From: Pseudomonadota bacterium
Lineage (GTDB): Bacteria > Myxococcota_A > Polyangia > Polyangiales > JAFGIB01
Reading direction: 5' to 3'
DNA: 43,051 bases
NCBI GenBank assembly: GCA_017881185.1
Contig: JADGRE010000022.1
Coordinates: 1-43,051, forward strand
Of the stretch, positions 1 through 9,298 are shown piece after piece. The notes below the pieces were generated by a model. The model was not told the DNA's origin and did no database searches. It was given only the letters and a program-made list of their open reading frames with translations. Numbering within the stretch: position 1 is the stretch's first letter; each line of letters begins with the position of its first letter. The translations under genes were made by a program, and so were the position numbers.

Positions 1-66
1 GAGGTCGCCGTCGCGGTGGGCGATACGGTGATGCAGGGCTCTCTGCTCGTGCGCTTGCAGCGCTGA
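1..66 (+). CDS. C-terminal fragment of a biotin/lipoyl carrier domain protein (partial)
   Basis: The window opens inside a plus-strand gene. Its last 21 codons read EVAVAVGDTVMQGSLLVRLQ and a final R before TGA at 64-66. The pattern V-x-V-G-D-x-V-x-x-G-x-L-L-V-x-L is the closing beta-hairpin of a biotinyl or lipoyl carrier domain, as in the biotin carboxyl carrier part of acyl-CoA carboxylases. The biotinyl-lysine (MKM) motif lies upstream of the window, so biotin versus lipoyl cannot be settled from the sequence. The convergent small gene at 88-372 ends in a motif I associate with carboxylase accessory subunits, which favours the biotin reading. A biotin carboxylase gene also occurs 24 kb away at 23804-25207, but nothing shows that the two work together. 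Confidence 0.7.
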   Translation, partial: EVAVAVGDTVMQGSLLVRLQR

Positions 67-87
67 GCGTGGTTGCGCGCATGCGTG

Positions 88-372
88 CTAGCGGTTGGAA
101 CGTGCGCGGCCGCTGAGCGTCCACGCAGAAGTTGCCGCCGTGAGCTCGCGGGCGCGTGCGAGCGCTGCGTCCTCGGCGTCGAGCGCGAGCGCGATGGCCG
201 CGGCGGCGCGTGGGTCGAGCGCCCGCGGCGCGCGCGCTTGCGCGGCGCGCTTGGCCCGCTTGGCGCGCTTGGCAGAAGGCTTGGCCACAGCGCGTGCAGT
301 GTTCTTGGCGGCGCGCTTGGTCACGGGCGTGGCCGCACGCTTGCGAGCGGATTTCTTCGCTGACTTCTTCAC
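88..372 (-). CDS. Small Lys/Ala-rich protein with a carboxylase-accessory-like C-terminus
   Basis: This 94-residue protein starts at GTG (372). Residues 1-50 are a histone-H1-like run of Lys, Arg and Ala (KKSAKKSARKR, then KRAAKNTARAVAKPSAKRAKR), strongly basic. The second half changes character: a short Ala-rich helix (AAAAIALALDAEDAALARA) and a terminal SAWTLSGRARSNR. An Ala-rich helix followed by S-x-W-x-x-x-GR is what I recall from small OadG/epsilon-like subunits of biotin-dependent decarboxylases and acyl-CoA carboxylases. The stop lies 21 bp from the convergent biotin-carrier gene at the window start, which fits. Transcriptionally it is the last gene of the gcvT-gcvH-flippase strand, 33 bp after the flippase gene. 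The alternative is a nucleoid-associated basic protein. Function is not established by sequence alone. Confidence 0.55.
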   Translation of the reverse strand: MKKSAKKSARKRAATPVTKRAAKNTARAVAKPSAKRAKRAKRAAQARAPRALDPRAAAAIALALDAEDAALARARELTAATSAWTLSGRARSNR

Positions 373-405
373 GCGGTCGACATTAGCAGAGCAGTGCAGC
401 GCACG

Positions 406-1389
406 TCACTCCGCCTTGGATTCGGCCGGCGCAAGCCCACTGTCGAGCGGCGCGAGTAGGCCCAGCAAGCCGCCGAAGAGCGCGACCAGCACGTACGCCA
501 GCAGAATCTGCAGCGAAGCCAAGAGCGCGCTCTCGCGTGCCACGCCGAGCAATCCGTACAGCCACACCATGGCGCCGTCACGCGCACCCGCACCGGCCAC
601 CGTGATGGGCACGAAGATGGTGGCGAACGACAGGGGTGAGAGCACGAGCGAGTCGATGAACGCGACCTGCGGTGCGAGCGGCGCGATGAGCATGTGGCCC
701 ATCAGGCCCACCAGCGTTTGGTTCACGACCGACATCACGAGCGCAGCGACCAAGAGCGGGAAGCTGGCCAGCTCGGGCAAGCTCGCCGCCAACATCCCGA
801 GCTTGCGAGGCAGCACGTTCGCGACGCGTCGCCCGGCTGCCACCGCGAGCAACGCGCCGATGCCGGCGAGCACGCCGAGCACGAGCGCGCCTTTCGGTAG
901 CTGCAGCTTCGCGATAGGGTGCACAGCGAGCACGCTGGTGATGAGCAGCGACAAGCCGAGCAAGCCAAACACGCGTTCGATGAGCACGATGGCCAGGCCT
1001 GCGCTCAGGCCACGCTCGCCGAACGCGTTGCGTGTCACCAGGCCGCGCACCACGTCGCCGCCCACCGCGCCGGGCAGCATGTTGTAGAACAGCCCGATGA
1101 ACTGCAGGCGCAAGAGCTGCCGTAGCTTGGGTGGCTGCTGCGCACCGTAGGCGCCGAGCAAGAGCCGCCAACGGATCGCCGCGCACAGCAGGAGCACTGC
1201 GAGTACGCCTATCACCGCCGGGATGCGCCACAGCGGAGCTTTGTGGAACGCTTGCAGCAGCGCCTTGATATCGGTGTGCGCCAGGAGCACGCCGAATACC
1301 AGCAGCGTGAGCACGACCTGCGCGACCACGAACCAGCGGCGGCGGCGCTGTGCGCGTTCGGCTTCGTCGCGCGTGGGCTCGCTTGCCAT
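406..1389 (-). CDS. Flippase-like / lysylphosphatidylglycerol synthase TM-region family membrane protein
   Basis: A 327-residue polytopic inner-membrane protein starting at ATG (1389), 12 bp after the gcvH stop. After a short charged N-terminus (RDEAERAQRRRR) there are about eight hydrophobic segments, the first around residues 21-42 and the last around 285-315. The cytoplasmic-loop signature R-L-Q-F-I-G-L-F-Y-N-M-L-P-G-A-V-G-G-D near residues 105-123 is typical of the UPF0104/PF03706 family, which includes the membrane half of MprF and AglD2/flippase-like proteins. There is no soluble C-terminal synthase domain, so it is not a full MprF. Members often sit with glycolipid genes, but none is visible here. 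Co-orientation with the glycine cleavage genes suggests co-transcription rather than shared function. The substrate cannot be told from sequence. Confidence 0.85.
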   Translation of the reverse strand: MASEPTRDEAERAQRRRRWFVVAQVVLTLLVFGVLLAHTDIKALLQAFHKAPLWRIPAVIGVLAVLLLCAAIRWRLLLGAYGAQQPPKLRQLLRLQFIGLFYNMLPGAVGGDVVRGLVTRNAFGERGLSAGLAIVLIERVFGLLGLSLLITSVLAVHPIAKLQLPKGALVLGVLAGIGALLAVAAGRRVANVLPRKLGMLAASLPELASFPLLVAALVMSVVNQTLVGLMGHMLIAPLAPQVAFIDSLVLSPLSFATIFVPITVAGAGARDGAMVWLYGLLGVARESALLASLQILLAYVLVALFGGLLGLLAPLDSGLAPAESKAE

Positions 1390-1401
1390 CTGCGTTGCGC
1401 G

Positions 1402-1794
1402 TCAGTGGTCGAGCGTGCCAAGGAAGGCCGTGTAGGCGGCGGCGTCCATGAGCTTGTCGAGGTCGCTCGGCTGCGTGAGCTTGAGCACCAGCATCCAGCC
1501 CTTGTCGTACGGTGATTCGTTCACCAGCTCGGGCTTGTTCTCGAGCGCCGAGTTCACTTGTACGACCTCGCCGTTGACCGGAGCGAAGAGCTCGCTGACG
1601 GCCTTCACGGATTCGATGTCGCCGAAGTGGCCGGCTGTGGTCAGCTTGTCGCCGGGCTTGGGGAGATCGACCAGCGTCACGTCGCCGAGTTGCTCCACTG
1701 CGAACTCGGTGATGCCCACGCGGACCAAGTCGCCCTCGCGCCGTGCCCACTCGTGGTCTTTGGTGTACTTCAAGTCCGCTGGGTAGTTCGCCAT
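1402..1794 (-). CDS. gcvH: Glycine cleavage system H protein
   Basis: GcvH is the lipoylated carrier that shuttles the aminomethyl group from the P protein to the T protein during glycine breakdown to CO2, ammonia and methylene-tetrahydrofolate. The 130-residue length is normal. The N-terminus (YTKDHEWARREG) and the lipoyl-attachment region GDIESVKAVSEL are clear; Lys64 is the expected lipoylation site. The NESPYDKGWMLVLKL block near residue 92 is also diagnostic. Start is ATG at 1794 with AGGA about 7 bp upstream. It follows gcvT on the same strand across a 123-bp spacer filled with short tandem repeats. No gcvP follows; the next gene is a flippase-like membrane protein, so the P protein must be encoded elsewhere. 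Confidence 0.97.
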   Translation of the reverse strand: MANYPADLKYTKDHEWARREGDLVRVGITEFAVEQLGDVTLVDLPKPGDKLTTAGHFGDIESVKAVSELFAPVNGEVVQVNSALENKPELVNESPYDKGWMLVLKLTQPSDLDKLMDAAAYTAFLGTLDH

Positions 1795-1806
1795 ACCGCC
1801 GTCCTG

Positions 1807-1834
1807 GTAGCTGGTTCGCAGTAGCTGGTTCGCA
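1807..1834. repeat. Two tandem 14-bp repeats in the gcvT-gcvH spacer
   Basis: The 14-mer gtagctggttcgca occurs twice back to back (1807-1820 and 1821-1834), just upstream of the gcvH start on the minus strand. The repeat lies close to the ribosome binding region of gcvH. Confidence 0.85.
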
Positions 1835-1862
1835 GTTGTTTTGCGCGTTCACTGGGTGTGTC

Positions 1863-1914
1863 GCGCCTTCGTGTTGCGCCTTCGTGTTGCACCTTCGTGT
1901 TGCACCTTCGTGTT
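1863..1914. repeat. Four tandem 13-bp repeats abutting the gcvT stop codon
   Basis: The unit gcRccttcgtgtt is repeated four times without gaps: 1863-1875 and 1876-1888 with G at the variable position, 1889-1901 and 1902-1914 with A. The array begins 3 bp after the gcvT stop codon (1918-1920 on plus coordinates). The paired variants suggest the array grew by duplicating a two-unit block or by stepwise slippage. Confidence 0.9.
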
Positions 1915-1917
1915 GTG

Positions 1918-3030
1918 TTAGGCCCGCTTGTAGAAGGGCGTGGCGCACACCTTCGCTTCGATGACCTTGCCACGAATCTCGATGCCGATGGGCGTGCCGA
2001 TCGCGGCGAGCGCCGGCGGCACGTAACCGAGGCCGACGTTCTTGCCGATGGACAGGCCCGGCGAGCCGCTCGTGACCTTGCCCACGGCTTCGCCGGCCGC
2101 GTTCACGATCGGATAGCCCTGGCGGGCGATGCCGCGGCCGGTCATTTCGAAGCCCACGAGCTTGCGCGTCGCGGGTTGGGCCTTGCGTGCCAGCAGCGCA
2201 GCGCGCCCGAGGAAGTCGCCCTTGTCGAGCTTCACCACCCAGCCGAGGCCCGCTTCGAGCGGGTCGGTGGTCTCGTCGATCTCGTGACCGTAGAGCGAGA
2301 GCCGCCCTTCGAGGCGCAGCGTATCGCGCGCGCCCAGACCGATGGGCTCGATGCCGTGCGCTGCGCCGGCGGCGAGCAAGGCGTCCCACAGCTGCACGAC
2401 GTCGGCCGTGCGGCAGAACAGCTCGTAGCCGTCTTCGGCGGTGTAGCCGGTGCGTGCGGCGGTGAGCTCCACGCCCGCAAGAGTGGTCTGCGTGACGCCG
2501 AAGCGTGGCAAGTCGACGAGCTTGGCTTCGGCGTTCAGGTCGCGCATGACAGCCTGCGCACGCGGCCCTTGCAGCGCGAGCAGGCCCGTTTCGTCGGAGC
2601 GGTCGGTGAACGTGCAGCGACCAAGGGGTTGACGAGCCACTTGGCTCGCGAAGTGAGCCTGCATCTTGTCGCGGTTGCTGGCGTTGCACACCACGAGCAG
2701 GCGCGTCTGCGCGAGCCGGTAGATGATGAGGTCGTCGAGGATGGTGCCGCGCTCGTTGCAGGCCACGGTGTAGACTGCGCGGCCTACCGGCAGCTTGGCG
2801 ATGTCGTTACTGACCAGGCTGTCGAGGCAGGCCACAGCGCCCGGGCCTTCGAAGTACAGCTCGCCCATGTGCGAGACGTCGAAGAGTCCGACGGCGTTGC
2901 GCACCGCCTCGTGCTCCTGCGTGACGCCCTTGTATTGCACCGGCATTTCCCAGCCGGCGAAGGGCACCATGCGCGCGCCCAAGGCGACGTGTCGGGCGTA
3001 GAGTGGAGTGCGTTTGAGCTCTTCTGACAC
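1918..3030 (-). CDS. gcvT: Glycine cleavage system T protein (aminomethyltransferase)
   Basis: GcvT transfers the methylene carbon from the aminomethyl-lipoyl H protein to tetrahydrofolate and releases ammonia. The 370 residues match the family length. Recognisable features are the N-terminal TPLYARHVALGARMVPFAGW, the folate-pocket region VGLFDVSHMGE with the Asp expected at the active site, and ERGTILDDLIIYRL near residue 95. The start is GTG at 3030; no upstream ATG fits. The neighbouring divergent FHA/sigma-54 gene starts at 3140, leaving about 110 bp for both promoters. I see no glycine-riboswitch tandem-aptamer pattern in that gap. Together with gcvH it forms an incomplete gcv operon lacking gcvP. 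Confidence 0.97.
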   Translation of the reverse strand: MSEELKRTPLYARHVALGARMVPFAGWEMPVQYKGVTQEHEAVRNAVGLFDVSHMGELYFEGPGAVACLDSLVSNDIAKLPVGRAVYTVACNERGTILDDLIIYRLAQTRLLVVCNASNRDKMQAHFASQVARQPLGRCTFTDRSDETGLLALQGPRAQAVMRDLNAEAKLVDLPRFGVTQTTLAGVELTAARTGYTAEDGYELFCRTADVVQLWDALLAAGAAHGIEPIGLGARDTLRLEGRLSLYGHEIDETTDPLEAGLGWVVKLDKGDFLGRAALLARKAQPATRKLVGFEMTGRGIARQGYPIVNAAGEAVGKVTSGSPGLSIGKNVGLGYVPPALAAIGTPIGIEIRGKVIEAKVCATPFYKRA

Positions 3031-3139
3031 CGGGCGGCACCTTAGCCGCCGGGTTCGAGCGATTCAAGAGATGGCGCCGCGGGTCCGCTGGTTTTGCGCG
3101 CAGCAAGCACGCCGGCGCAACTGCCAGCCGCCACGACCG

Positions 3140-4687
<1,548 letters not shown>

Positions 4688-4704
4688 GGCGCGCACCGCT
4701 GGGG

Positions 4705-5637
4705 CTACGCTGGCGAGCTGAGGTGTCGCTCGATGGCGCGCATCGACTCGGCCGCCAGTGCTGCTTCCGGCGTCAGGCGCGCAGTCACGCTGGGGTCGCT
4801 GTTCCACCAGGTGCGCTGCCGGCGCGCGTACACCAGGGTTGCCCGACGGATCAGCTCTGCGGTCTCGGGCAGCGGCGTGCTCGTCACGATATGCTCGACC
4901 ATCTGCGCGTAGCCGACCGAATGCAGTGCGCGTACGTCGCGACCGTGCTTGGCGAGCAACGCGCGCACCTCGTCCACGAAGCCGCGCGCGAGCATGGCCT
5001 GCGTGCGCGCCTGCACACGCTCGGTGTAGATGGTTAGCGGTAGATCGAGCACCAGCGTGAGCGCACGGTAGCGCGGCGCGCCGAGCGCGTGCTCGCTGCG
5101 CAGCTGACCGAGCGCTTGCCCGGTCTGGCGCTGCACTTCCAGCGCCCGCACGACGCGCAGGCGATCGTTGACGTGGATGGTTGCTGCGCTGATCGGGTCG
5201 ACCCGTGCCAACTGCGCGTGCATGGCCAGCGCGCCGTGCTGCTCCCATTGCGCTCCAAGCTCGGCCCGCAGCGCGGGATCGACGGGCGGTACGCTCACGA
5301 GCCCGCGCAAGAGCGCGCGTAGCCACAAGCCAGTTCCCCCGACCACGATGGGCAGGGCCGCGCGGCAGCTCGCGTCGGCGATGGCTTGGTCCGCGCACGC
5401 CGCGTAGCGTGCTGCGTCGAAGTCGTCTTCGGGTTCGGCGATGTCGATGAGGTGATGACGCAGCGTGCCGAGCTCCGCCGCCGTCGGCTTCGAGGAGCCG
5501 ATGTCGAAGCCGCGGTAGATCTGCACGCTGTCGGCGCCGACCAGCTCGCCACCCAGGCGCAGCGCAAGCTCCAGCGCGACCTGCGTCTTGCCGACGCCAG
5601 TGGGTCCGGTGAGCACGAGTATCGGTTGCGCGCGCAT
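4705..5637 (-). CDS. miaA: tRNA dimethylallyltransferase
   Basis: MiaA attaches a dimethylallyl group to N6 of A37 in tRNAs that read codons starting with U. The 310 residues begin with the P-loop LVLTGPTGVGKTQVALELA, followed by GADSVQIYRGFDIGSSKP, HHLIDIAEPEDDFDAARY and VVGGTGLWLRALLRGL, all family signatures. The C-terminal YARRQRTWW motif is present around residue 275. Start is ATG at 5637, 21 bp after the mutL stop, so mutL-miaA are probably one transcript, the same order as in many proteobacteria. The gene converges with the FHA/sigma-54 activator, with 17 bp between stops and no obvious terminator stem. Confidence 0.97.
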   Translation of the reverse strand: MRAQPILVLTGPTGVGKTQVALELALRLGGELVGADSVQIYRGFDIGSSKPTAAELGTLRHHLIDIAEPEDDFDAARYAACADQAIADASCRAALPIVVGGTGLWLRALLRGLVSVPPVDPALRAELGAQWEQHGALAMHAQLARVDPISAATIHVNDRLRVVRALEVQRQTGQALGQLRSEHALGAPRYRALTLVLDLPLTIYTERVQARTQAMLARGFVDEVRALLAKHGRDVRALHSVGYAQMVEHIVTSTPLPETAELIRRATLVYARRQRTWWNSDPSVTARLTPEAALAAESMRAIERHLSSPA

Positions 5638-5658
5638 GTCGGTCTCAGCAACGCGCGC

Positions 5659-7482
5659 TCAGCGACCCAGCCGGCGCTCGAGATCGTCCCAGGGCAGGCT
5701 GCATACGACAGGCCGGCCGTGTGGGCAGTGGCCGCGGAAGTCGTGCACGGCATCGAGCGACACCAGCAGCGCGGCAAGCTCTTGGGGCGAGAGCAGGTCG
5801 CCGGCGCGGATGGCACCGTGACAAGCCATGGTCGCCAGCGCCATGTCGACCGCATCGCCGAACGCGCGTTCTCCGGCGTGGTCGAGCTCGACCAGAATGT
5901 CGCGCAGCAAGCGTGCGGGCGCAGCGCGGCAGAGCAGCGCCGGCACTGCAGCGATGGCGACCGTGGTGGGCCCAAGGCGCGTGCACGGCAGGCCGACGCG
6001 CTCCAGCTCGGCTTGATGGGTCTCCACGGCCAGCGCCTCGGCTTCGCTGCACTCCACACGCTCCGGGAAGAGCAGTCTCTGGGTCTTCAGCTCGCGCTCG
6101 TTGTAGGCGCGCTGCAGCTGGTCGTAGCGCACGCGCTCGTCGGCGGCGTGTTGGTCGAGCACATGGATGCCGGTGTCGCCCTCGCACACCAGGAACATGC
6201 GCCGCGCTTGACCGAGCACTCGCAGCGAGCTGAAGAAGCCGGCTTGTCCGAGCAACGGCGTTGCAGCTGTTGGCTGCAGGTCGCTCGTGAGCTCCGCTAC
6301 GCGGTCGGCCAGCGCTGCGCCGGTGCGCCCGTGGAGCCCCCAGGGGTCCGGTGCGTCCGCGGCGGGGGAGGGTAGTGGCGCAGGCGCGGCGAACCCCCCA
6401 ACGCCCCCGCTGCTTGCGTGCGGCTGCAGGTTCGTCCCGAGGCTCGTGCCCAGGCGCTGCGTCCAGTAGTCGTTGCCGCGCGCGCTTGGCCCACTCCACG
6501 CAGCCGTGCCCAGGCGCTTGGCGAGCCAACGCGTGAGTCCGTCCATCACGGCGCGTCCGCGTGCGAAGCGCACCTCGAGCTTCTGTGGATGCACGTTGAC
6601 GTCGACCTCAGCTGGGTCGAGCTCCAGGTAGACCACGCCGGCGGGAAAGCGCCCGGGCGGCAGCACGCTGCCGTACGCATACGCCACCGCGCGCGCCAAG
6701 GTCGTATCGCGCACGGGCCGGTGATTCACGAACAAGTGCAAGTGTTGCGAGCCGGCGCGTGCCTTCTCCGGCGCGCACAGCGCGGCCAGCACGTTCACGC
6801 CGTCGAAGTTGCCCTCATAGCTGCTCAGCGTCTCTTCCGGGAACGCCGCCTGTACGCGCGCCAGCGCGTTGGGCGCTCGCAGCATGTCGAGCGTCGCGCG
6901 CCCATCGCGCACCACCCGCAGGGCGAGCTGTGGATGGGCCAGCGCGGCGCGCAAGCAGACACTGCCCACTTGCGCGCTCTCGGTCGGCTTGGCTTTGAGG
7001 AACTTGAGGCGCGCAGGCACGTTGTAGAAGAGGTCGCGCACCTCGACGCTCGTGCCCGGCGCACCGCCGTGGTCGCTCAGCTCGGCTGCGCCGCCGCCCT
7101 CCACGTACACCCGGCTGCCGCTCAGGGCGGCGGCCGGGCGGGTGGTCAGGCACAAGCGCGAAACGGAGGCGATCGACGGCAACGCTTCGCCGCGAAACCC
7201 GAGCGTGCGGATCGCGAAGAGATCGTCGCTGCTGGCGATCTTGCTCGTGGCGTGGCGCTGCACGCACAGCGCGGCGTCTTCCGGGGGCATGCCGCTGCCG
7301 TCGTCAGTCACCCGGATCAGCGTCTGTCCACCGTCGGCGATCTCCACGACCACGCGCGTGGCGCCCGCATCTATCGCGTTTTCCAGCAGCTCCTTCACCA
7401 CGCTGGCGGGCCGCTCGACTACCTCGCCCGCCGCGATTTGGTCGGCAAGCGCGCTCGGCAGGATGCGGATTCGCGCGGACAC
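5659..7482 (-). CDS. mutL: DNA mismatch repair protein MutL
   Basis: MutL couples mismatch recognition by MutS to strand incision and excision. The 607-residue protein has the N-terminal GHKL ATPase motifs LLENAIDAGA, RVTDDGSGMP and TLGFRGEALPSI, then the S5-like domain. The C-terminal domain has DQHAADERVRYD at 443-454, MACHGAIRAG and CPHGRPVV, the endonuclease/metal-site motifs of MutL from organisms that lack MutH. The canonical DQHA-x2-E-x4-E carries Asp454 at the last acidic position, a conservative change. The linker around 355-400 is Gly/Pro/Ala-rich. Start is GTG at 7482. It is probably co-transcribed with miaA downstream and diverges from a Ser/Thr kinase gene. Confidence 0.97.
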   Translation of the reverse strand: MSARIRILPSALADQIAAGEVVERPASVVKELLENAIDAGATRVVVEIADGGQTLIRVTDDGSGMPPEDAALCVQRHATSKIASSDDLFAIRTLGFRGEALPSIASVSRLCLTTRPAAALSGSRVYVEGGGAAELSDHGGAPGTSVEVRDLFYNVPARLKFLKAKPTESAQVGSVCLRAALAHPQLALRVVRDGRATLDMLRAPNALARVQAAFPEETLSSYEGNFDGVNVLAALCAPEKARAGSQHLHLFVNHRPVRDTTLARAVAYAYGSVLPPGRFPAGVVYLELDPAEVDVNVHPQKLEVRFARGRAVMDGLTRWLAKRLGTAAWSGPSARGNDYWTQRLGTSLGTNLQPHASSGGVGGFAAPAPLPSPAADAPDPWGLHGRTGAALADRVAELTSDLQPTAATPLLGQAGFFSSLRVLGQARRMFLVCEGDTGIHVLDQHAADERVRYDQLQRAYNERELKTQRLLFPERVECSEAEALAVETHQAELERVGLPCTRLGPTTVAIAAVPALLCRAAPARLLRDILVELDHAGERAFGDAVDMALATMACHGAIRAGDLLSPQELAALLVSLDAVHDFRGHCPHGRPVVCSLPWDDLERRLGR

Positions 7483-7521
7483 GGCGGCACGCTAGCAAGG
7501 CGCCTACGGCGGCGCAAACGA

Positions 7522-7552
7522 CGCCTGCCTGCCGGGGCCCGCCAGGCAGGCG
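7522..7552. repeat. Perfect 10-bp inverted repeat (hairpin) between mutL and a Ser/Thr kinase gene
   Basis: cgcctgcctg (7522-7531) is the exact reverse complement of caggcaggcg (7543-7552), separated by 11 bp. It sits between two divergent starts (7482 minus, 7620 plus), so it cannot terminate either gene. It may be an operator, a cruciform-forming site or a short palindromic repeat. No T-tract follows on either strand. Confidence 0.75.
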
Positions 7553-7619
7553 GATCAGACAATGCTAGGTCATTGCCCCAAGCGTAGGGCGTTTGCTAAC
7601 GTGCGGCCGTTCACACTCG

Positions 7620-9260
7620 ATGCCGCCGATGACCAAGACCTGCCGTGGTTGTGGTCGCGAATTCTCGGGAGGCGAAACCTTCTGCCCGGTGGATGGATCA
7701 CGCCTTTCGACAGCCTCGCAAGCGCGTGAGCTCGCGTCTCGAGCCGACCCGTTGATAGGCACCGTGCTCGGGGAGCGCTACCGCATCTTGCGCGCCATCG
7801 GCGAGGGCGGCATGGGCGTGGTCTACGAGGCCGAGCACGAGCTGATCGAGAAGCGCGTCGCGCTCAAGGTCTTGCGCGAAGCCTTCACGCGCCGGGCCGA
7901 CGTCGTCGAGCGCTTTCGCCAGGAGGCCAAGAGCGCCTCGAAGATCGGCCACCCGAACATCGTCGACGTGTCCGATTTCGGCGAGACCTCGACCGGCGCG
8001 AGCTACATCGTGCTCGAGATACTCAAGGGAGAGGACCTCGCCGATGTCCTCTCCCGCGAATGCGCGCTCGCGCCCACGCGCGCGGTGTTGATCGTGTACC
8101 AGGTCGCCAAGGCGCTCGACGCCGCGCACAAGAAGAACATCATCCACCGCGATCTGAAGCCCGAGAACATCTACCTCGTGGAGCGCGACGCCCAACCCGA
8201 CTTCGTGAAGGTCGTGGACTTCGGCGTGGCGAAGATGAGCGACATCGAGAGTCTCGGTGGCCGCAAGCTCACGCGCACCGGGATGATCTTCGGTACGCCC
8301 GAGTACATGAGCCCGGAGCACTCGGGCGGCAAGTCGCTCGATCACCGCGTCGACATCTATGCGTTGGGCGTGATCTTGTACGAGCTGCTCACCGGCCGCG
8401 TGCCCTTCGAGGGCGACAACTTCATGGAGGTGCTGGGCAAGCACACCCACAACCCGGTGCCCGCGCTGCGCGAGGTCAATCCCGGCACACGCGTGAGCCC
8501 CGAGCTGGAACGCGTGCTCTTCCGTGCGCTCGAGAAAGACCCGGCGCAGCGTTACCAGTCGATGGCCGAGTTGGTCGCGGATCTGCGCACCGCGCCCGAG
8601 ATGCCCGCCACCGCACCGCACGAGTCGCTGGTGCCACCGCTGTGGGCGCTGTCGGCGCCACCACCGCTGCCGCAGATGAGCACGGCGCCGGTCGAGGGCC
8701 ACGCCCGGCGCGACTCGCTGCTCGCGAACCTCAAGCTGCGCTGGGCATTGCCGGCAGCGACGTTGGCTGTTTTGGCGGTGGCTTGGTTCGCGTTCTCGCC
8801 CGGGGCGCCTGGCGGTACGCCGCACGCGGCACAGCTGTCTGGGGACACGATCAAGGTCAGCGCGCTGCCTGCGCCGAGCGCTGCGTCGGCCACGGTTGCG
8901 GCGCCGGAGCCTGCTGCGTCCCTTCCGGCGCCGGCAGCTGCTGCACCGGTTGCCGTCTCGGCGCCAGTCGTCGACAGCACGGTGCCCGTCACGATCCGCA
9001 CGCAGCCGTCCGGAGCACGCGTCTTTGTGGATGGCACTGGCGAGGTCTGCAAGCGCACGCCCTGCGTCGCGAAGTTGCCACGCAATGTGACGCTCACGCT
9101 GCGCGCCAGCCGCGGTCGCGCGCAGGTGGTGCGTAGCTTTGCGCTCGCCGGTGCTGCCGATCTCGATCTGGTGTTGGCGGTGCCGCCGGCGCTGGCACAG
9201 CGCCCCGCCGCGGCGAGCAGCCGCCGAGCGCCCGAAGCTGAGCCCGACGTCTTTCGCTGA
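7620..9260 (+). CDS. Zinc-ribbon Ser/Thr protein kinase with PEGA-like C-terminus
   Basis: A 546-residue Hanks-type kinase. An N-terminal zinc ribbon (KTCRGCGREF then FCPVDG, residues about 7-26) is followed by the kinase domain from about 54 to 320: glycine loop GEGGMGVVY, VALKVL with the ATP-binding Lys, HRDLKPEN at 176-183 and VDFGVAK. One transmembrane helix (ATLAVLAVAWFAF, about residue 385) leads to an Ala/Pro-rich linker and a periplasmic PEGA-like domain (TIRTQPSGARVFVDG). Catalytic residues are intact. Candidate starts are ATG 7620, ATG 7629 and TTG 7593; 7620 gives a full zinc ribbon. It diverges from mutL. Substrates are unknown, though the FHA activator 3 kb upstream is a candidate reader of kinase output. 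Confidence 0.93.
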   Translation: MPPMTKTCRGCGREFSGGETFCPVDGSRLSTASQARELASRADPLIGTVLGERYRILRAIGEGGMGVVYEAEHELIEKRVALKVLREAFTRRADVVERFRQEAKSASKIGHPNIVDVSDFGETSTGASYIVLEILKGEDLADVLSRECALAPTRAVLIVYQVAKALDAAHKKNIIHRDLKPENIYLVERDAQPDFVKVVDFGVAKMSDIESLGGRKLTRTGMIFGTPEYMSPEHSGGKSLDHRVDIYALGVILYELLTGRVPFEGDNFMEVLGKHTHNPVPALREVNPGTRVSPELERVLFRALEKDPAQRYQSMAELVADLRTAPEMPATAPHESLVPPLWALSAPPPLPQMSTAPVEGHARRDSLLANLKLRWALPAATLAVLAVAWFAFSPGAPGGTPHAAQLSGDTIKVSALPAPSAASATVAAPEPAASLPAPAAAAPVAVSAPVVDSTVPVTIRTQPSGARVFVDGTGEVCKRTPCVAKLPRNVTLTLRASRGRAQVVRSFALAGAADLDLVLAVPPALAQRPAAASSRRAPEAEPDVFR

Positions 9261-9298
9261 TTGCGCACGGCCAGTCGTGCGGCTGCGCGACCAGCGCG

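Noticed and set aside
1863..1914. CRISPR array
   Set aside because: The 13-bp units are contiguous with no spacers, and no cas genes are present anywhere in the window.
578..2689. A 703-codon open frame on the minus strand through the flippase, gcvH and gcvT genes
   Set aside because: It is an Arg/Ala/His-rich shadow frame in GC-rich DNA; the overlapping frames encode unmistakable GcvT and GcvH. The same applies to the long plus frame at 1858-3027.
3031..3139. Glycine riboswitch upstream of gcvT
   Set aside because: The gap of about 110 bp is too short for a tandem aptamer and shows no recognisable conserved core.
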